64,000 bases of DNA from Lewinellaceae bacterium (GTDB taxonomy: Bacteria > Bacteroidota > Bacteroidia > Chitinophagales > Saprospiraceae), in assembly GCA_020636005.1 (NCBI GenBank), contig JACJYR010000004.1, positions 620,001 to 684,000 of the forward strand. Direction: 5' to 3'. A program made the translations under genes and the position numbers. Position 1 is the stretch's first letter. Every line of letters begins with the position of its first letter. This document shows, in pieces, positions 49,691 to 58,700 of this stretch. The notes under the pieces were generated by a model. That model was not told the DNA's origin, ran no database searches, and saw only the letters and a list, made by a program, of their open reading frames with translations.

Positions 49691-51481
49691 TCAATCCAAC
49701 TTCAACACATCCAGGAAAGCCTTCTGCGGCACTTCAACGTTGCCGATCTGGCGCATCTTCTTCTTGCCCTTCTTCTGCTTTTCAAGCAATTTCCGCTTCC
49801 GGGAAATATCGCCACCATAACATTTGGCAGTTACGTCTTTGCGCATGGCCGAGATGGTTTCACGGGCAATGATTTTAGCACCAATGGCGGCCTGGATAGC
49901 GATGACGAACTGCTGTCGGGGCAGCAGCTCACGCAACTTCTCGCAAATGCGGCGGCCAAAAGCATAGGCTTTTTCACGGTGGACAAGTGCAGACAAAGCA
50001 TCCACGCTTTCGGCGTTCAGCTTGATGTCCACTTTTACCAGGTCAGATTCACGATAGCCTATCGGGTGGTAGTCAAAAGAGGCGTATCCCCGGGAAATGG
50101 ATTTCAACCTGTCGTAGAAGTCGAATACGATTTCGGCCAGTGGCAATTCGAATGAGATCTCTACCCTGGACGGAGTCAGGTAGCTTTGGTTTTTGAAAAT
50201 CCCCCTTTTTTCCAGGCACAGCGTCATGATAGCCCCGATGTACTCGGGCTTGGTGATCATTTGGGCGGCGATATAGGGTTCTTCCACCGATTTTAAAACA
50301 GTAGGGTCGGGAAAGTCGGTCGGGGTGCGCAGGTTGATAATGTCCCCGTTGCTTTTGTGGGCGATGTAAGATACGTTGGGGATGGTGGTGATTACCTCCA
50401 TGTCAAATTCCCTGGACAATCGTTCCTGTACGATTTCCAGGTGGAGCATGCCGAGGAAGCCGCAGCGGAAGCCAAAACCCAGTGCCGCTGATGATTCAGG
50501 CTCGAACGTGAGCGCCGAGTCGTTCAATTGCAGCTTTTCGAGGCTCTCCCGCAGGTCTTCAAAGTCTTCGTTTTCAATGGGGAAAATACCAGCAAACACC
50601 ATTGGCTTCACATCTTCAAACCCTTTGATGGCTTCCTGGCAGGGGTTTTCCACCGAGGTAATCGTATCGCCCACCTTGACTTCCTTTGAAACCTTGATAC
50701 CCGTGATGATATAGCCCACATCGCCTGCTTTCATCTCCTGCTTGGGCACCATGTTCATCTGCAGGATGCCTATTTCATCGGCATTATACTCGTTGCTGGC
50801 GTGAAAGAAGCGCACCTTTTCGCCCTTCTTCAAGGTTCCGTTCAATATTTTGTAATAGACGATGACGCCCCGGAACGAATTGAAAACTGAGTCGAAAACA
50901 AGTGCCTGCAAAGGTGCCTCCGTGTCGCCCTTGGGCGCTGGTATTTTCTCGACAATGGCGGAGAGTAAAGCCGGCACCCCTTCCCCGGTTTTGCCGCTGG
51001 TCATTACAATATCCTCCAGGTTGCAGCCGATGAGATCCACGATTTGCTCCATCGTCTCGTCAATCATGGCATTGGGCATGTCAATCTTGTTGATGACGGG
51101 GATGATGGTCAGGTCGTGGTCAATGGCCAGGTAGAGGTTGGAGATCGTCTGCGCCTGGATGCCCTGCGTGGCGTCCACCAACAGCAAGGCCCCTTCGCAA
51201 GCGGCAATGGAACGGCTCACTTCGTAGGAAAAGTCAACGTGGCCAGGCGTGTCAATGAGGTTCAGCGTGTAGATCTGCCCATCCGTGTGCTGGTGGTACA
51301 TCTGGATGGCGTGGCTCTTGATGGTGATGCCCCGCTCGCGCTCCAGATCCATGCTGTCAAGAGCCTGTGCTTTCATTTCCCGTTCGGAAATGGTACGGGT
51401 GGTTTCGAGCAAGCGGTCGGAAAGCGTGCTCTTGCCGTGGTCAATATGTGCTATGACGCAAAAATTGCGGATGTTTTTCAT
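49691..51481 (-). CDS. lepA: Elongation factor 4 (LepA)
   Basis: 596 residues, full family length. GTPase motifs: G1 AHIDHGKST (10-18), G2 around RGITIKS, G3 DTPGHVDFS and G4 NKID. C-terminal LepA-specific domain with ARETISAMRKDVTAKCYGGDISRKRKLLEKQKKGKKKM. Translational GTPase that acts on stalled ribosomes or in ribosome assembly. Single gene. Confidence 0.97.
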   Translation of the reverse strand: MKNIRNFCVIAHIDHGKSTLSDRLLETTRTISEREMKAQALDSMDLERERGITIKSHAIQMYHQHTDGQIYTLNLIDTPGHVDFSYEVSRSIAACEGALLLVDATQGIQAQTISNLYLAIDHDLTIIPVINKIDMPNAMIDETMEQIVDLIGCNLEDIVMTSGKTGEGVPALLSAIVEKIPAPKGDTEAPLQALVFDSVFNSFRGVIVYYKILNGTLKKGEKVRFFHASNEYNADEIGILQMNMVPKQEMKAGDVGYIITGIKVSKEVKVGDTITSVENPCQEAIKGFEDVKPMVFAGIFPIENEDFEDLRESLEKLQLNDSALTFEPESSAALGFGFRCGFLGMLHLEIVQERLSREFDMEVITTIPNVSYIAHKSNGDIINLRTPTDFPDPTVLKSVEEPYIAAQMITKPEYIGAIMTLCLEKRGIFKNQSYLTPSRVEISFELPLAEIVFDFYDRLKSISRGYASFDYHPIGYRESDLVKVDIKLNAESVDALSALVHREKAYAFGRRICEKLRELLPRQQFVIAIQAAIGAKIIARETISAMRKDVTAKCYGGDISRKRKLLEKQKKGKKKMRQIGNVEVPQKAFLDVLKLD

Positions 51482-51642
51482 TCAAAAAATATAGTTGAAA
51501 TGGCTGGATGGTTAAATGGTTTCATGGATTTTGGTTTAACCTGGCAGCCTGAAAATTTCGGGGCGCAAATATACGGGAAAAAGGAGTGGGTAGTTGCTGG
51601 TGGGTTTGTTTGGCAGGAAATTTAAAAATAAGAAAGACAAGC

Positions 51643-52272
51643 TCATCCATCATCCTCATCAACTAAAAGACTCAAATCAAATATAAAGCCTGGCAGCACG
51701 TCTTCACCAGATATCTTTTTGTCAAAACCATCTATCACCTCTTCAGAGCCATCAGCCCGGAAAATGTAAGTTTTCTGCTGCGTAGGATCAATCAGCCAGG
51801 CAAGGCGGACGCCGTTATCGAGCCATGATTCGGTTACTTTTTCTTTTAATTTTTTCAAGGAATCTGTTACACTTCTAACTTCCACGATAAAATCTGGTAC
51901 AATCCGGCCAAATTTCTTCCGATCTGCTTTAGGCAGTTCCTTCCATTTTCCATTTGAAATCCATGCAGCATCTGCTGATTTGATGGAGGTGTCCGGGAGG
52001 GTAAAACCAGAGGAAGGACTAAAACACTTTCCCAAACGGCTTTTTTTGTTCCATTCTCTTAGTTCACCCGAAATTTCATTTTCATAAAACCCTGAAAGTA
52101 AACCTACTGGTGACATAACTACTATTTTTCCATTCTTCTCACGCTCTACCCTTAGGTCAGGGTTTTCGGCACAAAAAGCATAAAACTCCTCCTCGCTCAT
52201 GTACGGTATTTTCACCTCCATGAAAGGAACGGCTTCTATTTCCAAACTTTGAATGGCGGGATTACCTGACAT
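51643..52272 (-). CDS. Uma2-family (DUF820) putative endonuclease
   Basis: 209 residues. Family pattern: MSEEEFYAFCAENPDLRVERE, SSGFTLPDTSIKSADAAWIS (PD-like motif in the D of SADAAWI), VPDFIVEVRSVTDSLKKL and KVTESWLDNGVRLAWLIDP. Related to but not closely similar to the family member at 17035-17622. It has no operon partners. Function unproven. Confidence 0.88.
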   Translation of the reverse strand: MSGNPAIQSLEIEAVPFMEVKIPYMSEEEFYAFCAENPDLRVEREKNGKIVVMSPVGLLSGFYENEISGELREWNKKSRLGKCFSPSSGFTLPDTSIKSADAAWISNGKWKELPKADRKKFGRIVPDFIVEVRSVTDSLKKLKEKVTESWLDNGVRLAWLIDPTQQKTYIFRADGSEEVIDGFDKKISGEDVLPGFIFDLSLLVDEDDG

Positions 52273-52383
52273 AACTTTTTATTTTTTTGCAAGTTAGATT
52301 TTCTTTCTCATATTGAAAACCTGATTCAACCAATCTGGTTGAACTACCTCCTCAAACCAAAACCGAACAACCTGACTCGCTTC

Positions 52384-53592
52384 ATGCTTTTCTACTTCAA
52401 CCAATACAGTTCCCTCCTCCTCCCTTCTTTCGTGCAAGGTGTACTGTTTTCTGCGCTCCTCCTATACCGTGGTTTTCGGGATAGCCGCCTGTCTGACAAA
52501 CTGCTCGCCCTGCTTTTGTTCGTTTACACCCTGCGGATAACCAATTGGATGCTCGGCTTCGCCAACTGGTACGACAGCCATGATTGGCATACGACTGTCA
52601 TGTTTTATACCCCTTTCAACCATTGGTTGGCCGTCGGGCCGCTTATCTATTTTTATTTCCTCAGCCTCACAAACCGGGATTTTACTTTTGAAAGAAAGCA
52701 TTGGCTGCACTTTTTGCCGGAAGGGCTTTGGTTGCTGCGGTTTTTGATAATCTTCCTGGTAGATGTTGTTTGGCAGCATTGGGTATCGGGCAACCCGTTT
52801 CCCGAATTCGATGGCACGCAGGGTAAATTGGCAGATAGCGGCCTAGGTTTTTTTGACGGACTGTGGCCTTATTTGGAATACATTTCCGTGTTCATTTATT
52901 TCTTCCTGACACTTCGTTTGTTTCAAAAATACAAGCGATACATCCTCGAAAATTTCTCCGACACCGAAAACATCAACTTCTTATGGCTGCGCAACATCCT
53001 GATTGCCAACATCATCGGCCATCTGGTCTGGATTGGGTTCGACATCGCCGATTTCGTGGCGGGCAAGCCGCTCAGTTATGTGCAGGACTGGTACTCTTTC
53101 TTTTTCCTGGGTGTTGTCATCTATTACCTGAGCATCGAAGGCTACTACTCCGGTGCCTGGGAGCGGCAACAAGCCGTCCTTTCCTTCCGGCCCGAATCTC
53201 CCCCAGCCATCCAGCAGCCCCTGTCGGCTGATGAAGATAGGGATTTGGCAACCTGGAAAACTAACCTCCTGGCTATCATGGAAAAGGACAAACCTCATCT
53301 AAATGCTGAGCTGTCCCTCAACGATTTGGCCGACAAAATGAAAATCAGCCCTGCCCATCTTTCCAAAGTGGTCAATTCAGGCCTGGACAAAAACTTCAAC
53401 GACTTCGTCAATGGCTACCGGGTGGAGGCGGTGAAAAACAAAATGTCCGATCCCTCCACGGCACACCTTACGCTCCTCGGCATAGCCTATGAATGTGGTT
53501 TCAACAGCAAGGCAACCTTCAACCGGGCTTTCAAGAAACATGCGGGGGTTTCTCCTTCTGCCTTTCTCAAAGCATCGGGTGGAAAGCAATAA
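52384..53592 (+). CDS. Membrane-bound AraC-type transcriptional regulator
   Basis: 402 residues from the ATG at 52384 (MLFYFNQYSS); a TTG 15 codons upstream is less likely. Six to seven hydrophobic segments cover about residues 10-265 (LLPSFVQGVLFSALLLY, LLALLLFVYTL, FFFLGVVIYYLS). The C-terminal AraC DNA-binding domain (about 300-400) has the first helix-turn-helix LSLNDLADKMKISPAHLSKVVN and the second IAYECGFNSKATFNRAFKKHAGVSPSAF. This membrane-sensor plus AraC layout is common in Bacteroidota. The target gene is not evident. Confidence 0.88.
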   Translation: MLFYFNQYSSLLLPSFVQGVLFSALLLYRGFRDSRLSDKLLALLLFVYTLRITNWMLGFANWYDSHDWHTTVMFYTPFNHWLAVGPLIYFYFLSLTNRDFTFERKHWLHFLPEGLWLLRFLIIFLVDVVWQHWVSGNPFPEFDGTQGKLADSGLGFFDGLWPYLEYISVFIYFFLTLRLFQKYKRYILENFSDTENINFLWLRNILIANIIGHLVWIGFDIADFVAGKPLSYVQDWYSFFFLGVVIYYLSIEGYYSGAWERQQAVLSFRPESPPAIQQPLSADEDRDLATWKTNLLAIMEKDKPHLNAELSLNDLADKMKISPAHLSKVVNSGLDKNFNDFVNGYRVEAVKNKMSDPSTAHLTLLGIAYECGFNSKATFNRAFKKHAGVSPSAFLKASGGKQ

Positions 53593-53664
53593 AGGGTTTA
53601 GTTGTCCATAATGGGACGTCATTATACTAAAACACGGATGGTTTTGTCGGTTTGCTATTAGCTG

Positions 53665-53713
53665 TTGGCAGTTGGCCATTGGCTTTTGCCAACTGCCAAA
53701 GGCCAAAAGCCAT
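53665..53713. repeat. Degenerate heptamer array / inverted repeat downstream of the AraC gene
   Basis: Units TTGGCAG, TTGGCCA, TTGGCTT, TTGCCAA, CTGCCAA, AGGCCAA, AAGCCAT. TTGGCAGTTGGC (53665-53676) pairs perfectly with 53688-53699. Confidence 0.75.
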
Positions 53714-53764
53714 CAGCGTAGAGTATAAAACAGTTCCAGAGGTTGTTGGCCATTTAGGGCGAAA

Positions 53765-53801
53765 AAAAAGGTAATTGAAGCTATGTCCAATTACCTTTTT
53801 T
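53765..53801. terminator. Bidirectional terminator between the AraC gene and rocD
   Basis: AAAAAGGTAATTG (53765-53777) pairs perfectly with CAATTACCTTTTT (53788-53800). A and T runs flank it on both sides; the two genes converge here. Confidence 0.9.
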
Positions 53802-53827
53802 CCCAAATGAAGAGTTGATTTTCAGGC

Positions 53828-55114
53828 CTATGACAATTCCTCACTTATTTCCAGAATCACCTTTTCAATAATATCGCAGCACGCTTCCAATTGCTCCTCC
53901 GTCATCACCAATGGCGGGGCGAAGCGGATGATATTTCCGTGGGTAGGCTTAGCCAGCAGGCCGTTTTCCTTCAATCGCACACAAATATCCCAGGCAGTGT
54001 GGCTGTCCGGTGAGTCGTTGATGACAATGGCGTTGAGCAGGCCTTTGCCGCGCACCAGTTTTATCAAATCAGTTTTCGCTATCAACTGGGCCATCCGTTC
54101 CCGGAAAATTTCCCCTAGGTAAGCCGCATTTTCGGCCAGATTCTCGTCCAATACTACTTTCAGTGCTTCGGTGGCAACTGCACAGGCCAAGGGGTTTCCG
54201 CCAAAGGTAGAACCATGCTCGCCTGGTTTAATGGTCAACATAATTTCATCATCGGCCAATACTGCCGATACCGGAAAAACGCCACCAGAGACGGCCTTCC
54301 CGAGGATCAAAATATCGGGTCGGGTCTCGTAGCGGTTTTCACAGATTTTTTCGCAGTCACAGTTGCCGCAGGTGGCAAGCAACTTGCCCGTCCGGGCGAT
54401 GCCGGTCTGCACTTCGTCGGCAATGAAAAGGACGTTGGCAGCCTTGCAGAGGTCATAGGCTTTTTTCAAATACCCTTCGTCCGGCACAAAAACGCCTGCC
54501 TCGCCCTGGATGGGTTCTACCAGAAAACCGGCTACATGGGGGTCTTTCAACGCCGCCTCCAAAGAGGGGATGTCATTGTAGGGGATCAGTTCTATGCCTG
54601 GCAAATAAGGCCCGTAGTCGGCCGTTGCATCAGCATCCACCGAAGCGGAAATGATGGCCTGCGTCCTGCCGTGAAAGTTGCCGGTAACGAAAATAATTTT
54701 GGCCTTGTACCGCTCGATGCCTTTTACCTTGTAACCCCATTTTTTGCAGAGCTTCATGGCCGTTTCTACTGCCTCGGCACCAGTGTTCATGGGCAAAACT
54801 TTGTCATAGCCAAAATAAGCGGTGATAAATTTTTCAAACTTGCCCAGTTGATCATTGTAAAATGCACGGGAAGTCAGGGTCAGTTGCTCAGCTTGTTCTT
54901 TCAGGGCGTTGACTATGCGGGGGTGGCAGTGGCCCTGGTTTACCGCCGAATAAGCGGACAGGAAGTCATAATAACGGCGGCCTTCGACATCCCAGACATA
55001 AACACCTTCGCCCCTGGACAGCACGACAGGCAGCGGGTGGTAGTTGTGGGCACCATACTTGTCTTCGAGATCCATCAGGTGTTGGGAGGCGGTACGGGTT
55101 GCTTCTTGTATCAT
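53828..55114 (-). CDS. rocD: Ornithine aminotransferase RocD
   Basis: 428 residues from the ATG at 55112-55114 (MIQEATRTAS). PLP-dependent fold type I enzyme that turns ornithine into glutamate semialdehyde. Motifs: YDFLSAYSAVNQGHCHP (49-65), NTGAEAVETAMK (110-121), TGNFHGRT (144-151), EPIQGEAGV (200-208), IADEVQTGIARTGK (231-244), the PLP lysine LILGKAVSGG (Lys273) and GEHGSTFGGNPLA. Between RTGKLLA and RPDILILGK is an extra 13-residue or so insert containing CGNCDCEKIC (249-258), four Cys in ten residues, which is not usual for this family. Single gene. Confidence 0.95.
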   Translation of the reverse strand: MIQEATRTASQHLMDLEDKYGAHNYHPLPVVLSRGEGVYVWDVEGRRYYDFLSAYSAVNQGHCHPRIVNALKEQAEQLTLTSRAFYNDQLGKFEKFITAYFGYDKVLPMNTGAEAVETAMKLCKKWGYKVKGIERYKAKIIFVTGNFHGRTQAIISASVDADATADYGPYLPGIELIPYNDIPSLEAALKDPHVAGFLVEPIQGEAGVFVPDEGYLKKAYDLCKAANVLFIADEVQTGIARTGKLLATCGNCDCEKICENRYETRPDILILGKAVSGGVFPVSAVLADDEIMLTIKPGEHGSTFGGNPLACAVATEALKVVLDENLAENAAYLGEIFRERMAQLIAKTDLIKLVRGKGLLNAIVINDSPDSHTAWDICVRLKENGLLAKPTHGNIIRFAPPLVMTEEQLEACCDIIEKVILEISEELS

Positions 55115-55341
55115 AATGAGGAATTTATTTGGTTGAAATATTGGCCAAAGATAAAGGGGATTGTTGGATTGGTTTATGGTTTCAGGGTTGCTTTGTTTCA
55201 TACTGTTAAGCTTTGGGGGCTGCCCAGCCTGTTTCAGTCTTGAACCAGATGGATGAGGTTTTTCGTTATCAAGAAAATTTCTAAATAAAATGGATTAAAA
55301 CAGCCACAATCCCTTACATTTGTCACCATATTTTAAATTCA

Positions 55342-55503
55342 ATGAGCAGACGTAAGAAAAATACAGCTTCCAATTCCGCAGATCCTACCCAAGTATTTGC
55401 CCACCTGCCATTCTGGTTGCCCGTGGTGCAGCCCAAGAAAAAGAAAAAATGCTGCGGAAAGCACGAGAAAGGAAAACGCTGCAAAAAGTGCCCGGAAAGA
55501 TAG
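55342..55503 (+). CDS. Small Lys/Cys-rich protein
   Basis: 53 residues: MSRRKKNTASNSADPTQVF, AHLPFWLPVVQP, then KKKKKCCGKHEKGKRC and KKCPER. The Cys-Cys, Cys and Cys spacing in the basic tail (CC-x8-C-x2-C) could hold a metal ion. Small proteins with this KKCCxKxxKGKRCKKCP tail occur, as I recall, in many Bacteroidota, with no known function. Its upstream gap (55115-55341) holds no other gene. Confidence 0.7.
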   Translation: MSRRKKNTASNSADPTQVFAHLPFWLPVVQPKKKKKCCGKHEKGKRCKKCPER

Positions 55504-55710
55504 TTTCCCAGTAAAAGGTTCTTATCCCATTTTTGTAGATTGTACAAAAAACTGTGTCAATTGCTCACAAGTGGCTGATTGTGAGAAGAGGCTGTCTCCA
55601 TTTTTTCACTCGATCCTAATTCTATCAACCAGGCCTAAAAAAAAAGAAGAGCAGAAGAGCGACTGCTCCCCCACCCTTACCAATCCAGTATTAAAAGAGA
55701 ATATCTTATA

Positions 55711-55761
55711 AGCGATGGAAAATGGTAGATGGATTCTTCCACCTGCCATTTTCCATGCGCT
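55711..55761. terminator. Large hairpin between the small gene and the giant HYR gene
   Basis: A 23-base arm from 55711 (GCGATGGAAAATGG and on) pairs almost fully with 55738-55761 (CCATTTTCCATGCGC). It sits at the convergent ends of two genes. There is no strong T-run, so termination is probable but not certain. Confidence 0.6.
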
Positions 55762-55768
55762 ATTATTA

Positions 55769-58700
55769 TCAGCGTTCTACCTGCAAATAGCCGGTCAGCC
55801 TCTTTTCACCGCCCAGTTCGAGGATGTAGAAGTAGGTACCGTTCGGCAGGTTGTTGGATCCCCAGGAGCCGCCCCAGTCATTTTTGTAATCTTTCGATGA
55901 AAAGACCTTTTGGCCATAGCGGCTGTAGATGGACAACTCACTGCCGGGGTAACGCTGCAAACCATCAATTTTGAAATAATCATTGTATCCATCGCCGTTG
56001 GGCGAGAAGGCGTTGTAAACCACGAGGCTATCCCTGGCCGCTTCACCGACCGCATTGATCAGTTCCACATGAACGGTCAGCAGCACGGTATCGCAAATTC
56101 CAAACTCGTCGCACAAGGTGAAACAGGCTTCCGAAACCCCCGGCTGCGCCCCGGTAAAGTCCACACAGGCATCGGCTTCATTGATAATGAAAACCGCAGC
56201 CCCGCCGAGGCCTTCATCGCAGCTGTTTTCAATGCTGATCTGGTTGCCCAACAATTCTGACAGGTCGAAGCACAGCGTACCCGATTCGCCCGTATTGATA
56301 GTGTATTGGTATTGGTCGGTTGTTATGCAGGCCACCATCACCGTCAGGCTGTCCGAGAACCCATCCGATAGCCGGGTGGCTAAGATAAGATGCTCACCTG
56401 GCACCAGTTCGAGGTAAAGGTTGCCGCCCAGCATTACATTTTCTGCATTTATCACAAAAGTCGAAGCCGCCTGGTGGATGACCATTTTACCATACACCGA
56501 ACCAGTCTTTCCGCCCACGATGGCACTGCCGCTGTTCGTCCAGTTGCCCTGGGGATCCCAAAGGTTCATCAGGTTGACCAGGTCCCCAACAGCATTGAAA
56601 ACGGCGCTGAAAGTTTGGCCATTGACTGTCCATTCGCCCAACTGGTAAGGCCCGCTTGGCGGAAGTGATTGGTACGAATAGGATTGTGCATTAATAGCAC
56701 CGCAGTCGGTAAAGTTGTCGAACGGCTGGCCGTCCAGCATAAATTGGTAGCTTGCCTGTTCGTCAACAGGAATGTCGAGGCAAAGGCCCTGGTTCGCCAC
56801 CATGCAATCACCGCTGAGTGCTTCCATGTCCTGGGCAAAGATGGGTGCTGGTTCCGGCTCCAATGTTACCAGCAATTCCGACGTGCAGGCAGTGGCAGGG
56901 TTTGCCAGCACAATATTGTTTTCGCCCACAGCCAATAGCATCTCTGTCCCCATGAACGCATTGGATTGATAAGGCCCATGCTGCGTCGTCACCGAGGACG
57001 ACAGGTGCGTTAAGGTCAATTGCCCATAACTGCCGGCCAGGTTGGTGGTGATAAGGCGGTAGGATTTTTTGTCGTTTTTCCAATGGCCCGCTGCGTCCAC
57101 CTGCGACATGCCCGCCGCCAGTTCGTCCATATTGTTGACCAAAGTCTGGAACAACAACCCATTGTGTTGCCATTGCACCTCGAACTTGCCACTCTGGGCA
57201 CCATCATAAGCCGTGGAATAATCATAAGCAATAACAGATTGGTTGTCGCAACCCTGCAGACCAGACGTATAGTTGATGCCGTTCACCTGAATATCCAGAC
57301 CGGGCATGGCCCCAAATGGCACCGGAACACAGACCATTGCCGTGCCGTCGTCCTGGGAAACAAGGGCGTCCACATTGCTTAAGTCAGGACAATTGAAACA
57401 GTCGTCCGTTAGGTCGAACTCAATGGTATCCACGCAATCCGGGTTCGATTGGTATTGCATGGCGACCTGATAGTGCCCGGTAGGCAATCCCGTCCTGGCA
57501 TTGCCCGTCAGGCCGGGGGTACCCACATCCGGCAACCAGGTATAGGAGTAATCTGCTGCATTGCCTTGCAGGAAAATGATGGCACTGCCATCGCTTTCGC
57601 CACAAGTTGCTCCTGTAATGGCGATGGAATCTACTACGGCCGGCACACAATCGCATTCCGAATCTATGATCACCTGAACAGTATCACTGAAAAGGCAATA
57701 GCTTGCCACTACGGTATAAACGCCTGGTGCCAGATCGGATCGGAAGTTGCCCGTCCCACCGTCGCTCCATGCGTAATTTAAGGTATCGGGTGTCAGGAAC
57801 GCCGTCCCGTCATTGCCCAGGCAGGATGCCGCCAGGGCTACTATTTCAATTTGGGCGCTGTCACAAACACAATCCAGGTCCACATTAACCTGAATGGTAT
57901 CTGTACACCCTCCATCCGTCACCAATACGGTATAGATTCCGTTGCCCAAATCATTCCTCACCGCCCCTGTGCCGCCGTCGTTCCATGCGAAATCAAGGGT
58001 ATCGGGAGCCAGTGCGGCAGTCCCGTCGCTACCGGCGCAGGTTTCTGGTGTGGTAGCAATATCCACCAATATCTTTTTCACCAAGAGGATGCTCTGCGTG
58101 TCAGCTACCGTTTTACCAAAATTATCCGTCGCCGACCAGGTGCGCACCAGGGTCGTGTCGCAACCATTGGCGCTGGGTGTTGCGCTTTGGTTGAAACTGA
58201 CCGCCAAAGCGTTGCCGGTGCAGCCTTCCACCCCCGTGACTGACGGCACGGCAGGTACTTGTCCGCCCGAAGCCACATAAATGATCGTATCCGCCGGAAC
58301 ACCCACCAGGGAAGGCACCCCGTTCAGGTTTACTGCTATGGTCTGTGAAGCAACCGCACTATTGCCACATCCATCAATCGCCGTCCAGGTGCGCACGAGA
58401 TCGTAGCCGTCAGCGAGTGGTAGGCTATCCGTGTGCGAAACAAGGGTTACGTTGAGGCAGGCATCATCGGCAGTCGGCGTACCAAAAGCTGGCACCGGAT
58501 CGCCACAAGCCACCGTCACATCGGCTGGAACGGTCAGGAATACCGGCGGGATAGTATCAATGAGCCGCCTGTAGATATTGACAACCGTCTGGTTTCCACA
58601 CGAATCGGTAGCACGCCAAATATCATTGACCAGGAATATGTAGCCATCCGACATGCAGTTCCCAAGGTGGGTGGATCCGGTTTGTTTCACAAAACTGGCA

